From Rhizobium sp. Root483D2 (GTDB lineage: Bacteria; Pseudomonadota; Alphaproteobacteria; Rhizobiales; Rhizobiaceae), in NCBI RefSeq assembly GCF_001426685.1, contig NZ_LMFB01000019.1, positions 165,005 to 229,004 on the forward strand: a stretch of 64,000 bases of DNA, in the 5' to 3' direction. This document shows positions 8,210 through 16,561 of the stretch, one piece after another (the stretch's first letter is position 1; each line of letters starts with the position of its first letter). A program made the translations under genes and the position numbers. The notes beneath the pieces were generated by a model. The model ran no database searches. It worked only from the letters and a program-made list of their open reading frames with translations, and was not told the origin of the DNA.

Positions 8210-8698
8210 ATGCTTTTTGCCGGAAATGCGATTTGGTTTGTATTTGGCGGGGCGCTTCTGTCGCTAATTTGGTTGGCCGGGGCAGCTTTTTTTGCTGTCA
8301 GTTTAATCGGTCTACCCGTTTCAAGAGCAGCGTTTGAAATCGCGAAAATTTCAGCTTTTCCCTTTGGCAAAGATGTTGTTCATGTTCGGGAGCTAGACGG
8401 CAAAGGTTTGAATCCGGTCACAGCCGTCACTGGTACTATCGGATTCATTGCCAACATAATCTGGCTCATAACTTTTGGATGGGTGCTATTTTTGGGTCAC
8501 CTTATTGCCGGTGTCCTAAACTGCCTCACGATTATCGGAATTCCATTCGGTCTGCAGTCCTTTAAACTAGCCGGTATTTCACTTTGGCCTGTTGGTTGGC
8601 GTGTCGTGACGGTTGAGCTTGCTCGACGAGCGAGGCAACACAAGGCACAAAAGCAGTTGGATAAACTTCGAGGACTCAAAGCGAACGTTATGGCTTAA
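8210..8698 (+). CDS. yccF: YccF-family inner membrane protein
   Basis: The 162-residue protein is mostly hydrophobic, with about four membrane segments, and carries the two YccF-domain repeats (GLPVSRAAFEIAKISAFPFG and GIPFGLQSFKLAGISLWPVG). The C-terminus is basic (LARRARQHKAQKQLDKL) and should face the cytoplasm. The function of the family is not known. ATG 8210 was chosen over the TTG six codons upstream because AGGGAA lies 5-8 bases before it. Base composition and codon use (TTT, AAT, GTT, CTA) differ from the surrounding GC-rich genes, and the gene lies inside the repeat-bounded segment 8026-8749, both suggesting transfer. It is a single gene with no partner. Confidence 0.85.
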   Translation: MLFAGNAIWFVFGGALLSLIWLAGAAFFAVSLIGLPVSRAAFEIAKISAFPFGKDVVHVRELDGKGLNPVTAVTGTIGFIANIIWLITFGWVLFLGHLIAGVLNCLTIIGIPFGLQSFKLAGISLWPVGWRVVTVELARRARQHKAQKQLDKLRGLKANVMA

Positions 8699-8722
8699 GG
8701 AAGCGGCAGAACTGCGGTCGAA

Positions 8723-8749
8723 GTTCAAACCGGCGGTGCGATCTCGATC
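8723..8749. repeat. 27-bp direct repeat, right copy (in the oxidoreductase gene end)
   Basis: This partner of 8026-8052 has one mismatch. It covers the last seven codons and the stop of the minus-strand oxidoreductase gene plus two bases beyond the stop. Confidence 0.9.
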
Positions 8750-10056
8750 GGTGTGCCGTCCGAAAAGCGGCTGAAGCGGAACGGGCCGGGATCGACGATC
8801 GGCGTCGCTCCCATGACCAGGTCGGCGGCAAGGTGTCCCGCAGCTGGTCCGATGCCAAAGCCGTGGCCGGAAAATCCCGTCGCGATGGTCAGGCCAGGAA
8901 CGGCTTCCAGCGTCGAGATAACAGGCACCGCGTCCGGTGTCACGTCGATCAGGCCGGCCCAGATCTGTTCGACTTTTGCATTGCGCAGCAAAGGCATGGC
9001 TTCCGCTGCGGCTGCCAGTGCTTTCAAGGTGGATTTTGCGTCCGGTTTGGGGTCGAGAATCCGGTGCTTTTCGAAGGCGCCCGGGCGCTCCAGGGACACT
9101 GCCGGAATTTCGAACAGTTCGTTCCAGCTTTGGGCGCTCAAACCCAGCTGTACGGCATCGCCCTCCGCCTTTCTGGCCGGCTGGAAATCCCGGAAGAAGG
9201 CAAAACTGTCTGGCACCAGCGCATGCATGTTGATGCCGCCATTGGCGATGGTGTAGCCGCCGTCCAGGCGTTTGCGATAGGCAAAGGTTGCGGTGGCGCC
9301 GGCGCCATCCGGGCCGCCGCTGACCGGGCTGGTTCGCAGCACGGAGTTGCGCACTTTCAGTTGCGGCAGCCGGATATCGAGCCCCTTGCAGAACAGCCGC
9401 GACCAGGCGCCGCCGGCAAGCACCACGGCTGATGTCTCGATGCGGCCTTTCTCGGTGATCACGGCGCTGATGCGTCCGGCACTTTTCTCGATGCCGCGCA
9501 CCGCGCATCCGGTCAGGATGCGGGCGCCGGCGCGGCGCGCACCGGCTGAAATCGCAGGCACTGCCTTTTGCGGCTCGGCCCGGGCATCGCTGGGTGTATA
9601 GAGTGCGCCTTTGTAGCGCTGCACGGCTCCGGGCATCAGCGCTGCCGTCTCATCCGTGCCGATCTGGCGCGTGTCGAGCCCGTGCGCCTTAGCCAGTTTC
9701 AGCCAGGCATCGCGATTGGCAATGTCGGTCTCTGTTTCGGAAATGTAGAGGATACCGGAGCGGCGAAAGCCGGTCTCACCGCCGACGCGCGCGTCCAGCC
9801 CGTCCCAGATTTTCAAAGCTTCGATGGCAAGCGGAATTTCGCGGCGGTCGCGGCCCATGACCCGGACCCAGCCCCAATTGCGGCTGGACTGCTCGCCGCC
9901 GAGCACGCCTTTTTCGCAGAGCACGACATCGACGCCGCTTTCGGCCAGAAACAGCGCGGTGCTCACCCCGATAATGCCGCCGCCGATAATGACGACATCG
10001 GCCTTTTCCGGCAGGGTCTGGTCTGTTTCGCTGTGGTCGAGGATAGGGCCGGGCAT
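8725..10056 (-). CDS. FAD-dependent oxidoreductase, DAO (D-amino-acid/sarcosine oxidase) superfamily
   Basis: A 443-residue flavoprotein. Residues about 18-48 hold the dinucleotide-binding motif (ADVVIIGGGIIGVSTALFLAE). SSRNWGWVRVMGRD follows, and near the C-terminus TIATGFSGHGFGIGPAAGHL closes the FAD site, all typical of the DAO fold. Members oxidise amines or N-methyl amino acids and pass electrons to oxygen or a quinone; the exact substrate cannot be read. ATG 10056 starts directly before the domain; 24 upstream codons are open but unlike the family. The 3' end is the parent of the 27-bp repeat at 8026. It lies close to the sox/glx module, so an amine substrate is plausible. It is transcribed divergently from modE. 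Confidence 0.85.
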   Translation of the reverse strand: MPGPILDHSETDQTLPEKADVVIIGGGIIGVSTALFLAESGVDVVLCEKGVLGGEQSSRNWGWVRVMGRDRREIPLAIEALKIWDGLDARVGGETGFRRSGILYISETETDIANRDAWLKLAKAHGLDTRQIGTDETAALMPGAVQRYKGALYTPSDARAEPQKAVPAISAGARRAGARILTGCAVRGIEKSAGRISAVITEKGRIETSAVVLAGGAWSRLFCKGLDIRLPQLKVRNSVLRTSPVSGGPDGAGATATFAYRKRLDGGYTIANGGINMHALVPDSFAFFRDFQPARKAEGDAVQLGLSAQSWNELFEIPAVSLERPGAFEKHRILDPKPDAKSTLKALAAAAEAMPLLRNAKVEQIWAGLIDVTPDAVPVISTLEAVPGLTIATGFSGHGFGIGPAAGHLAADLVMGATPIVDPGPFRFSRFSDGTPIEIAPPV

Positions 10057-10283
10057 CGAGAGGGTTCCGAACGACGAGAGGAGGAGACATCCGGTGTGCA
10101 CGCTATTGCGGCGTTGTTCAAGCCGCAAAGACTGGCCGTTTGCCGGGCGTTTTCACGCTCGTCGGCCGGGGAGGGAAAAAGCATCGCTCTTGCCTTCAAC
10201 TGTTTTCGGGCGACGGCGTGGCTATACATTGGCGGGGGCGCGCGATAGTCTTTTGCCGATCCAGCCAGGGCACGCAGAACCGC

Positions 10284-10679
10284 ATGACACAGACAGATAC
10301 CAGCAGTCTCCACCCCGTCCTGCGGGTGGATTTTCCCCATTCCGAAAGGCTGGGGCGGGGCAAGATCGAGCTGCTCGAACATATCCGCGAAACCGGATCG
10401 ATCTCGGCTGCGGGCCGCGCGATGGATATGTCCTACCGCCGGGCCTGGCTTCTGGTCAGTGCGCTCAACAGCATGTTCAAAGAAGAGGCGGTGGAATCGC
10501 AGCGCGGCGGAAAGCAGGGCGGCGGTGCGGTGCTGACGCCTTTCGGCGAGGCGTTGATCCGTCAGTTCCGCGCGATGGAGGAAAAGGCGCAAGTTGCGCT
10601 CGCCTCCGAACTTGCCTGGCTGCAGGACAATCTGAATTCCGGCGCGGCTGTGATCAGAGATCCAGAGCCACGCTCTTGA
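10284..10679 (+). CDS. modE: Short ModE-type winged helix regulator
   Basis: This 131-residue protein matches only the N-terminal DNA-binding part of ModE ([40 protein letters not shown]). It lacks the two C-terminal molybdate-binding (Mop/TOBE) domains of the 262-residue Escherichia coli protein. ModE represses molybdate uptake genes when molybdate is plentiful. ATG 10284 was chosen because the DNA-binding domain starts shortly after it; the frame is open 48 codons upstream without meaning. The 3' end overlaps the convergent modC by 26 bases. Candidate ModE boxes lie upstream of modA at 13336 and 13379. How a short form senses molybdate is not shown by the sequence. Confidence 0.88.
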   Translation: MTQTDTSSLHPVLRVDFPHSERLGRGKIELLEHIRETGSISAAGRAMDMSYRRAWLLVSALNSMFKEEAVESQRGGKQGGGAVLTPFGEALIRQFRAMEEKAQVALASELAWLQDNLNSGAAVIRDPEPRS

Positions 10680-11721
10680 TGATCGCGTAAACCGGTTTAC
10701 CGGCGTGCAGTTGAAGCATGTCGCGCGACAGAAACGTGATGCGCGAAACGATCGTCACACCGCCGCAATCCAGCCGCACATCCACCATGCCCTGCGCCGG
10801 TTCGCCGATCTCGATGATCGTGGCAGTGAGGATGTTGAGCGCGCTCAGTCCTTCCGGCCGGCTGGTGGCGAGCATGACGTCGCGGGCGGCGATCTGCAGG
10901 CGCACCGCCTTGCCGTTGGGCGCGTTCAGGTGCGGCACGCGGATTTCGGCCTGTCCGGCGCGGATGACGGTGATCTGATGCTCTGTATCTGTTCCCCCGA
11001 CGACACCATCGATGACCGCGCCGGCCTCGCGGCGGCTGATGGTCGAGGAGGGCTGGCTGAGGATGGTTGCCGCATCGCCCGATGCGCTGACGCGGCCGTT
11101 TTCCAGGATGATCACCTTTGTGGCGAGCCGCGCGACTTCCGCCACCGAATGGCTGACATAGACAATCGGAATATCCGCCTCATCACGCAGCCGCTCCAGA
11201 TAGGGCAGGATTTCGGCCTTGCGCTCCTCGTCAAGCGCGGCCATCGGCTCGTCCATCAGCAGCAGGCGCGGATTGGACAAAAGCGCCCGGCCGATGGCAA
11301 TGCGTTGTTTTTCACCGCCAGACAGATGCGCCGGTGCGCGGTCCAGAAGCGCGCCGACGCCGAGCAGATCGACGATCCGGTCGAAATCCGCCCCACCCTG
11401 GCCGCGAGGGGCAAACCAGCGGCCGTAGCCGAGATTGCGCCGCACGCTCAGATGCGGAAAGAGCCGGGCCTCCTGGAAGACATAGCCGAAACGGCGCCTG
11501 TGTGCGGGCACGAAACTATGGGTGGCGCCGTCGAAAAGCACGTCGCCGTTGAAGCTGAGGGACCCGCTTTCAGGCCGCATCAGCCCGGCGATGATGTTGA
11601 TCAGCGAGGTCTTGCCGGAGCCCGAGCGGCCGAACAGGGCGGTAACACCCTTTTGCGCGGTGAAGGCCGCTTCGACGGAGAAAGCGCCGAGCCGGTGGCG
11701 GATATCAACCTTGAGGCTCAT
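10654..11721 (-). CDS. modC: Molybdate ABC transporter ATP-binding protein
   Basis: The 355-residue ATPase has a Walker A motif ([10 protein letters not shown], about 31-40), signature [12 protein letters not shown], Walker [13 protein letters not shown] and switch His in YVSHS. A C-terminal TOBE/Mop domain (about 285-355) ends in [10 protein letters not shown] and binds molybdate regulatorily in this family. It powers molybdate import through ModB from the inner face of the membrane. The start ATG overlaps the modB stop by four bases (ATGA), indicating translational coupling. The 3' end overlaps the convergent modE by 26 bases, so the two transcripts are partly antisense. Confidence 0.95.
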   Translation of the reverse strand: MSLKVDIRHRLGAFSVEAAFTAQKGVTALFGRSGSGKTSLINIIAGLMRPESGSLSFNGDVLFDGATHSFVPAHRRRFGYVFQEARLFPHLSVRRNLGYGRWFAPRGQGGADFDRIVDLLGVGALLDRAPAHLSGGEKQRIAIGRALLSNPRLLLMDEPMAALDEERKAEILPYLERLRDEADIPIVYVSHSVAEVARLATKVIILENGRVSASGDAATILSQPSSTISRREAGAVIDGVVGGTDTEHQITVIRAGQAEIRVPHLNAPNGKAVRLQIAARDVMLATSRPEGLSALNILTATIIEIGEPAQGMVDVRLDCGGVTIVSRITFLSRDMLQLHAGKPVYAIIKSVALDL

Positions 11722-12419
11722 GCGGCGTCCATTTTCTTGGCCGCAAGGTTTGCGAGGATTTCCGAGAGAATCAAGGCGGCCATGGAAATGACGATGGAAA
11801 TGAGGGTCAGGCGAAACGCGCCGGCATCGCCGCCGGGAACCTGGGTAAACGTATAGATCGCCGCTGACAACGTCTGGGTTTCGCCGGGAATGTTGGAAAC
11901 GAAGGTGATCGTTGCGCCGAATTCGCCCATCGCCTTGGCAAAGGCAAGCACCATGCCGGCTATGACACCGGGCAAGACCAGCGGCAGCGTGACGGTGATG
12001 AAAACCCAAAACGGCGCGGCACCGAGCGTCGATGCCGCCTGTTCCAGCCGGCGATCGACCGCTTCGATCGACAGGCGGATGCTGCGCACCATCAGCGGGA
12101 AGGCCATGACAGCGCAGGCAAGGGCGGCACCCGTCCAGCGGAAGGAAAAGACGATACCGGTATATTCGGCCAGAAATGCGCCGATCGGGCCGCGCTTGCC
12201 AAACAGGATCAGAAGCAGGAAACCGGTGACGACCGGCGGCAGGATCAGCGGCAGGTGGACGAGGCCGTTAAGGATGGATTTCCCCCAGAACCGCCCGCGC
12301 GCCAGAAGCATGGCGATGGCAATGGCAAAGGGCAGGCTGACGATCATGGCGACAAAGGATACGCGCAGGCTGAGGCGGATCGCCGTCCATTCCGCGTCGC
12401 TTAACGTCAACCAGTCCAA
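11718..12419 (-). CDS. modB: Molybdate ABC transporter permease
   Basis: A 233-residue membrane protein with about five membrane segments, beginning [22 protein letters not shown]. The permease EAA-type loop ([30 protein letters not shown], roughly 135-165) contacts Mod[17 protein letters not shown] near residue 185 is typical of ModB. It forms the dimeric channel that takes molybdate from ModA. It is coupled to modC by a four-base overlap and separated from modA by about 100 bases containing a hairpin (12453-12484). Confidence 0.95.
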   Translation of the reverse strand: MDWLTLSDAEWTAIRLSLRVSFVAMIVSLPFAIAIAMLLARGRFWGKSILNGLVHLPLILPPVVTGFLLLILFGKRGPIGAFLAEYTGIVFSFRWTGAALACAVMAFPLMVRSIRLSIEAVDRRLEQAASTLGAAPFWVFITVTLPLVLPGVIAGMVLAFAKAMGEFGATITFVSNIPGETQTLSAAIYTFTQVPGGDAGAFRLTLISIVISMAALILSEILANLAAKKMDAA

Positions 12420-12452
12420 ATGCTCATGCTCCGTCTCCGATAGCCAAACGAT

Positions 12453-12484
12453 ATGCGCTCCATCCCTTTGCGGATAGAGCGCAT
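12453..12484 (-). promoter_or_regulatory. Hairpin between modA and modB
   Basis: ATGCGCTC (12453-12460) and GAGCGCAT (12477-12484) form an 8-pair perfect stem with a 16-base loop. It lies in the modA-modB gap with no T run after it. Such intercistronic stems usually protect the upstream message or lower downstream expression, which would favour ModA over ModBC. Confidence 0.5.
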
Positions 12485-12521
12485 CGCCGTCTTATTATCG
12501 GGTCATCTATTTCAGGCTTGC

Positions 12522-13328
12522 TTACTTCAAAACCGTAAAGCCCTGGGCTTCGAACAGGGCGGCAGCCTTGGCAGATTTGACAAAGTCGACATAGGCGGCT
12601 GCGTCCGGGTTCTTGCTGTCAGCGGTGATGGCGATCGGGTAGACGATCGGCGGATGGCTGTCTTCCGGGAAAGTGCCGGCAATGGTCACATCCTTGTCGG
12701 CAGCGGCATCCGTCTGATAGACGATGCCATAGGGCGCTTCACCCTTGGAGACGAGCAGAAGCGCAGCCCGGACGTTTTCAGCGCCGGCGACGTTCTTTTC
12801 GACGGACGACCAGATACCGAGCTTTTCCAGTGCGGCCTTGCCGTATTTGCCGGCGGGAACGGAATCAACGGCGCCCATGGCGAGCTTCTCGTCGCCGAGC
12901 AATGCCTTCAGATCAAGTCCCTGCTTGATATCGACGGGGCCTGCATCCTTTTTGCCGGTGACCAAAACGATGCGGTTGCCGAGCAGGTTGGCGCGGGTGT
13001 CGTCCTTGATCAGTTTCTTCTCAGAAACGTAATCCATCCAGGCAAGGTCGGCGGAGATGAAGACGTCGGCCGGTGCGCCGGATTCGATCTGCTTGGCGAG
13101 TGCCGAGCTTGCAGCGTAGGAAACGGTGGTTTCCTTGCCGCTTTCCTTCTTCCATTCGGCATCAACGGCATCGAGCGCGTTCTTCAGGCTTGCCGCAGCA
13201 AAGACGGTAACCTTTTCGGCTGCAAGCGCAGGCTGGGCGAGCGACGCGCCACCGATCCAGAGTGCGACGGCGGCAGTTCCGAGAAATTTCAGCAAGGTTC
13301 GACGTTCAGTGCGCATGCGGTGCCCCAT
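12522..13328 (-). CDS. modA: Molybdate-binding periplasmic protein
   Basis: This protein of up to 268 residues is the periplasmic molybdate receptor. A signal peptide of about 36 residues carries a twin-arginine-like core (ERRTLLKFLGTAAVALW) and ends near ALAA-EKV. The mature part starts VTVFAAASLKNALDAV, a hallmark of ModA, with ISADLAWMDYVSEK, ADVFIS and YPIAITADSKNPDAAAYVDFV further on. Two starts are possible: ATG 13328, or ATG 13316, which has GGGG 6 bases upstream. The double arginine suggests Tat export, unusual for a binding protein without a bound cofactor. It is first in modABC and is probably controlled by the ModE-like boxes just upstream. Confidence 0.94.
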   Translation of the reverse strand: MGHRMRTERRTLLKFLGTAAVALWIGGASLAQPALAAEKVTVFAAASLKNALDAVDAEWKKESGKETTVSYAASSALAKQIESGAPADVFISADLAWMDYVSEKKLIKDDTRANLLGNRIVLVTGKKDAGPVDIKQGLDLKALLGDEKLAMGAVDSVPAGKYGKAALEKLGIWSSVEKNVAGAENVRAALLLVSKGEAPYGIVYQTDAAADKDVTIAGTFPEDSHPPIVYPIAITADSKNPDAAAYVDFVKSAKAAALFEAQGFTVLK

Positions 13329-13335
13329 TTGGTTT

Positions 13336-13359
13336 CGAGATATTCCTTTAGATATAACG
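13336..13359. promoter_or_regulatory. Candidate ModE box 1 (modA-proximal)
   Basis: This 24-base site has arms CGAGATAT (13336-13343) and ATATAACG (13352-13359). The second arm equals the ModE half-site ATATAACG and the first matches its mirror CGTTATAT at 6 of 8 bases, with the spacing of the Escherichia coli box. It lies 8 bases upstream of ATG 13328. Confidence 0.6.
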
Positions 13360-13378
13360 GCGTAGTGAGATTGGCCAG

Positions 13379-13402
13379 CGTTATATTAATCAAAATATAT
13401 TG
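13379..13402. promoter_or_regulatory. Candidate ModE box 2
   Basis: CGTTATAT (13379-13386) is a perfect left half-site; the right half ATATATTG (13395-13402) matches ATATAACG at 6 of 8. The site is 43 bases from box 1, about four helical turns, with the weak half on the opposite side. Confidence 0.6.
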
Positions 13403-13504
13403 AAACTCATTCGCACCGGCCTGTTGCTTGCTGCTTGCCATCGGCGGAGCTGACGTTAAGTTCTGCGCCGCAGGGTGGACGGAATGGACAAGGTTGGGAA
13501 CGTG

Positions 13505-14206
13505 ATGGAATCGAGTGTGAAGATCGAGGAGAGCTGGAAAGCAGCTTTGAGCGCGGAATTCTCCAGCCCCTACATGGCCGTCTTGAAAAAATTCCTGCTG
13601 GAGGAAAAAAACAGCGGCAAGCAGATCTTTCCGAAGGGGACGGAGTATTTTCGAGCGCTGGATCTGACGCCGCTCGACAAGGTGCGGGTCGTCATTCTCG
13701 GGCAGGACCCCTATCATGGCGAGGGGCAGGCGCATGGGCTGTCCTTCAGCGTCAAGCCCGGCGTGCGCTCGCCGCCATCGCTGGTGAATATCTACAAGGA
13801 ACTGCATGGCGATCTCGGCATTTTGCCCGCCCGCCACGGCTTTCTGGAACATTGGGCGCGGCAAGGTGTACTTTTGCTCAACAGCGTGCTGACGGTGGAG
13901 CGCGCGATGGCGGCGTCCCATCAGGGCAAGGGCTGGGAAAAGTTCACTGATGCGATCATCCGGGCGGTCAACGATCAGCAACATCCGGTCGTCTTCATTC
14001 TCTGGGGGTCCTATGCGCAGAAAAAGGCGGCTTTCGTGGATCCGTCACGTCATCTAGTGATCCGCTCACCGCATCCCTCGCCACTGTCGGCCCATAACGG
14101 CTTTTTCGGCACCAAGCCCTTTTCCAAAGCCAATGATTTCCTCGTCTCGAAGGGCCGCGAGCCGATCGATTGGGAATTGCCTGCCAATCCGGAAATTCAG
14201 GCTTAG
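13505..14206 (+). CDS. ung: Uracil-DNA glycosylase, family 1
   Basis: The 233-residue enzyme removes uracil from DNA, starting base excision repair. It shows the family 1 water-activating motif GQDPYH (Asp68 if counted from ATG 13505), the uracil-binding LLLNSVLTV segment and the leucine-loop motif HPSPLSAH (His190). Length and order match Ung of other bacteria. ATG 13505 is preferred because GGGAA lies 6 bases upstream; ATG 13484 and GTG 13475 in the same frame are possible. It diverges from modA and ends with a 4-base convergent overlap with the EamA gene. It is unrelated to its neighbours in function. Confidence 0.95.
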   Translation: MESSVKIEESWKAALSAEFSSPYMAVLKKFLLEEKNSGKQIFPKGTEYFRALDLTPLDKVRVVILGQDPYHGEGQAHGLSFSVKPGVRSPPSLVNIYKELHGDLGILPARHGFLEHWARQGVLLLNSVLTVERAMAASHQGKGWEKFTDAIIRAVNDQQHPVVFILWGSYAQKKAAFVDPSRHLVIRSPHPSPLSAHNGFFGTKPFSKANDFLVSKGREPIDWELPANPEIQA

Positions 14207-15123
14207 GTCAGCGTCTGGGAGGATGGCGGTTCGGGTTGCTTGGCGTTGCGACGGGCGACGATGCTTTCGCGCCAGACGGTGAAGATACCGGCGCTGACGA
14301 CGATCACCGAGCCGAAGATCATGTTGAGGTTCAGCGTTTCGCCGAAAATGGAGACGCCGATGATCGAGGCGAAGACCAGCTGTAAATAGGTCAGCGGCTG
14401 CACCTCGGCAGCATCCAGCAGTTCATAGGCCTTGATCAGGAAGAAATGGCTGCTGGTTCCGGTGATGCAAAGCAGCAGCATCCAGGCCCAGTCCTGTGGC
14501 GCCAGCACCGTCCAGTAGAACGGGCCGACAAGGGTGATCGCGACCGCGCCGGCAACACCTGTATAAAAGAAGCTGGTCATCGCACTGTCATCGCGGCTGA
14601 CGAGCCGCGTCGAGATAACATAGATCGCAAAGATCAGCGCCGAAGAGATGGGGATCAGGAAATTGATGTCGAAGCTGCTGTCATCCGGCTTCAAGATCAG
14701 CAAAACGCCGAGCAACCCGACGATGATCGCCGTCCAGCGCCGCCAGCCGACGCGCTCGCCAAGCAGCGGCATGGAGAGCAGCGCCACGAAAAGCGGACCG
14801 GAGGAAAAGATTGCCTGCGAATGGGCAAGGCCGACCCTTGAGAACGAATAGATGACGATGACGATCTGGGCGACCAGCAGCATGCCGCGCAGGACCTGCA
14901 GCACCGGACGTTTCGTTTGGGCCGTGACGGAAAGACCGCCGCGCGATCGCGATGCCAGCAGGATGGCGAAGGCCGCAAACGCCCAGTAGCGGATCATCGT
15001 GATGAAGACCGGCGGGTAGAGGCTGCCCAGGTGCTTGGAAATCGCGTCCTGTATCGAAAAGATTACAAGGGCAAGCAGGACGAAAATATAGCCGGTGCGC
15101 TTCGAGGTCATGACACCGGTCAT
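14203..15123 (-). CDS. EamA/DMT-family transporter
   Basis: This 306-residue protein has about ten hydrophobic segments in two homologous EamA halves ([23 protein letters not shown] in the first; [22 protein letters not shown] in the second). The drug/metabolite transporter family exports amino acids, metabolites or drugs; no substrate can be assigned. ATG 15123 ([11 protein letters not shown]) or 15111 are the likely starts; the open frame continues upstream with Cys/Arg-rich residues unlike a membrane protein. The C-terminal tail is cytoplasmic and Pro/Ser rich. Its last four bases overlap the convergent ung gene. Confidence 0.88.
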   Translation of the reverse strand: MTGVMTSKRTGYIFVLLALVIFSIQDAISKHLGSLYPPVFITMIRYWAFAAFAILLASRSRGGLSVTAQTKRPVLQVLRGMLLVAQIVIVIYSFSRVGLAHSQAIFSSGPLFVALLSMPLLGERVGWRRWTAIIVGLLGVLLILKPDDSSFDINFLIPISSALIFAIYVISTRLVSRDDSAMTSFFYTGVAGAVAITLVGPFYWTVLAPQDWAWMLLLCITGTSSHFFLIKAYELLDAAEVQPLTYLQLVFASIIGVSIFGETLNLNMIFGSVIVVSAGIFTVWRESIVARRNAKQPEPPSSQTLT

Positions 15124-15196
15124 ACACCGGCTGTGCCGCAAGCAGCCACGCGATTTTGACGATGCTGCCTTGATTGTTTGAAAACAGGCGTTTTCC

Positions 15197-15231
15197 GGCA
15201 ACACGGCCATGCGGAACATGGCCGTGTTGCC
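15197..15231 (-). terminator. 14-pair perfect hairpin after the type I secretion operon
   Basis: GGCAACACGGCCAT (15197-15210) pairs perfectly with ATGGCCGTGTTGCC (15218-15231) around a 7-base loop, 10 bases after the adaptor gene stop. The T-rich side (TATTTT) is on the plus strand, so on the operon's own strand it may act with Rho or as an end-protecting stem. Confidence 0.6.
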
Positions 15232-15241
15232 TATTTTAACT

Positions 15242-16561
15242 TTAGTCTTCGCGGAACGTATGCTGGATCTGTTCGGTCAGCGGTTTTGCGAGATAGGAGA
15301 TCACCGTGCGATCGGCGATCTTGATGAAGACCTCGGCGGGCATGCCGGGATAAAGGGTCAGCCCCTTCAGCCCTGCCAGGCTGTCCGCCTTCGGCTTGAT
15401 GCGCAGCGGATAGTAGGTCATTCCGGTGCGCTGGTCGGTCACGAGGTCCGGAGCGATGGTGACCACTTCCGCATCGACGATCGGCGTGGTGCGCTGGTTG
15501 AAGGCGCTGAAGCGGACTTCCACCGGCTGGCCGAGGCGGATCTGGTCGATATCATGCGTGGCGATCTTCGCCTCGACCGTCAGGCCATCGGCGCCGGGAA
15601 CGACAAGCATCAGCACTTCGCCGGGATTGATGACACCGTTCACGGTATGCACCGCCAGCTGATAGATGCGGCCATCGAGGGGCGCACGAATGTCGATACG
15701 CTTCAGCTGATCCATGGCGGCAATGCGGCGATCCTCATATTCGGCGATCTTGCCTTCTACATCGGTCAGTTCCTTGGCGATCTCGGTGCGGCGGTCTTCG
15801 TCGAGCTGCAGGATTTGCAGGTCGATTTCGCTGGATTTTCCGGCCGCCTGCGCACGGGCCGCAAGACGCGCCCCGCGATCACCTTCCAGCTGGGCGCGGT
15901 CGCGCTTCAGCTCGGTCAGGCGCTGCATGGAAACGAGGCCCTTGCCATAGAGCTTGTCGAGGCCGCCCAGTTCCTCGCCGATCAGTTTCAGCGCGTCCTC
16001 GATCGCCGCCAGCTGAACCGTCAGGCCCTTGGTCTCGTCCACAAGCTGGTCCTTGCGGGATGCAAGCTGGCTCTTCATGCCGACGAGCGCGCTTTTGCGG
16101 CTGACGAACAGCTTGCGCTCGCTCTGTTCCAGGACGCTCGCCGGAGTGCTTGTTCCGGAGGTCAGTTCGTTCAGGTTTTCCGGAATGCTGAAATCGCTGG
16201 ACCCGAGCTGTTCTGCCAAAAGGCGAGCCCTGCGGGCATAGAGCTGTGCCAGCGTGTTCTGCACGATCGACAGGTTGGCGCGCACGGTGGTGCCATCGAG
16301 CTTGATCAGGATCTGGCCGGCCTTGACGCTGTCGCCTTCCTTGACCAGCACCTCTTCGACGATGCCACCGGTCAGGTGCTGGATCTTCTTGACGTTATTC
16401 TCGACCACGACGGTGCCGCTTGCGACGATCGCGCTCGACAATTCCGTGGTCATCGCCCAGCCGCCAACGCCAACGACGAGGGCGATGCCGAGAAGAGAAA
16501 CCGCCGCGATATGCCGGCCCAGCGACCGGTGCGAGCTGATGGGTTTGACTGTACCGGTCAT
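15242..16561 (-). CDS. Type I secretion membrane fusion (HlyD/PrtE-type) adaptor
   Basis: A 439-residue adaptor with one N-terminal membrane segment (about 20-40, AAVSLLGIALVVGVGGWAM), a lipoyl half-motif (IVASGTVVVENNVKKIQHLTGGIVEEVLVKEGDSVKAGQ), a long coiled coil at about 110-290, and the second half (IRAPLDGRIYQLAVHTVNGVINPGE). It spans the periplasm between the ABC exporter and a TolC-like pore. It overlaps the ABC gene upstream by four bases, so both are made together. No secreted RTX substrate gene lies nearby. The closest described pairs are PrsDE of rhizobia and PrtDE of Erwinia. Family is certain, substrate unknown. Confidence 0.93.
   Translation of the reverse strand: MTGTVKPISSHRSLGRHIAAVSLLGIALVVGVGGWAMTTELSSAIVASGTVVVENNVKKIQHLTGGIVEEVLVKEGDSVKAGQILIKLDGTTVRANLSIVQNTLAQLYARRARLLAEQLGSSDFSIPENLNELTSGTSTPASVLEQSERKLFVSRKSALVGMKSQLASRKDQLVDETKGLTVQLAAIEDALKLIGEELGGLDKLYGKGLVSMQRLTELKRDRAQLEGDRGARLAARAQAAGKSSEIDLQILQLDEDRRTEIAKELTDVEGKIAEYEDRRIAAMDQLKRIDIRAPLDGRIYQLAVHTVNGVINPGEVLMLVVPGADGLTVEAKIATHDIDQIRLGQPVEVRFSAFNQRTTPIVDAEVVTIAPDLVTDQRTGMTYYPLRIKPKADSLAGLKGLTLYPGMPAEVFIKIADRTVISYLAKPLTEQIQHTFRED

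Larger units (their letters stand above)
8026..8749. mobile_element. Putative inserted segment bounded by direct repeats and carrying yccF
   Basis: The segment between the two 27-bp repeats is about 697 bases long, clearly richer in A and T than its neighbours, and contains one complete gene (yccF) with its own upstream region. One boundary copy keeps the 3' end of the adjacent oxidoreductase gene intact. This is the pattern left by integration at a gene's 3' end, where the element carries a copy of the target end. No integrase or transposase is present, so a remnant, a passively moved cassette or a recombination duplication are all possible. The repeats and composition are seen directly; the mobility is inference. 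Confidence 0.45.
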
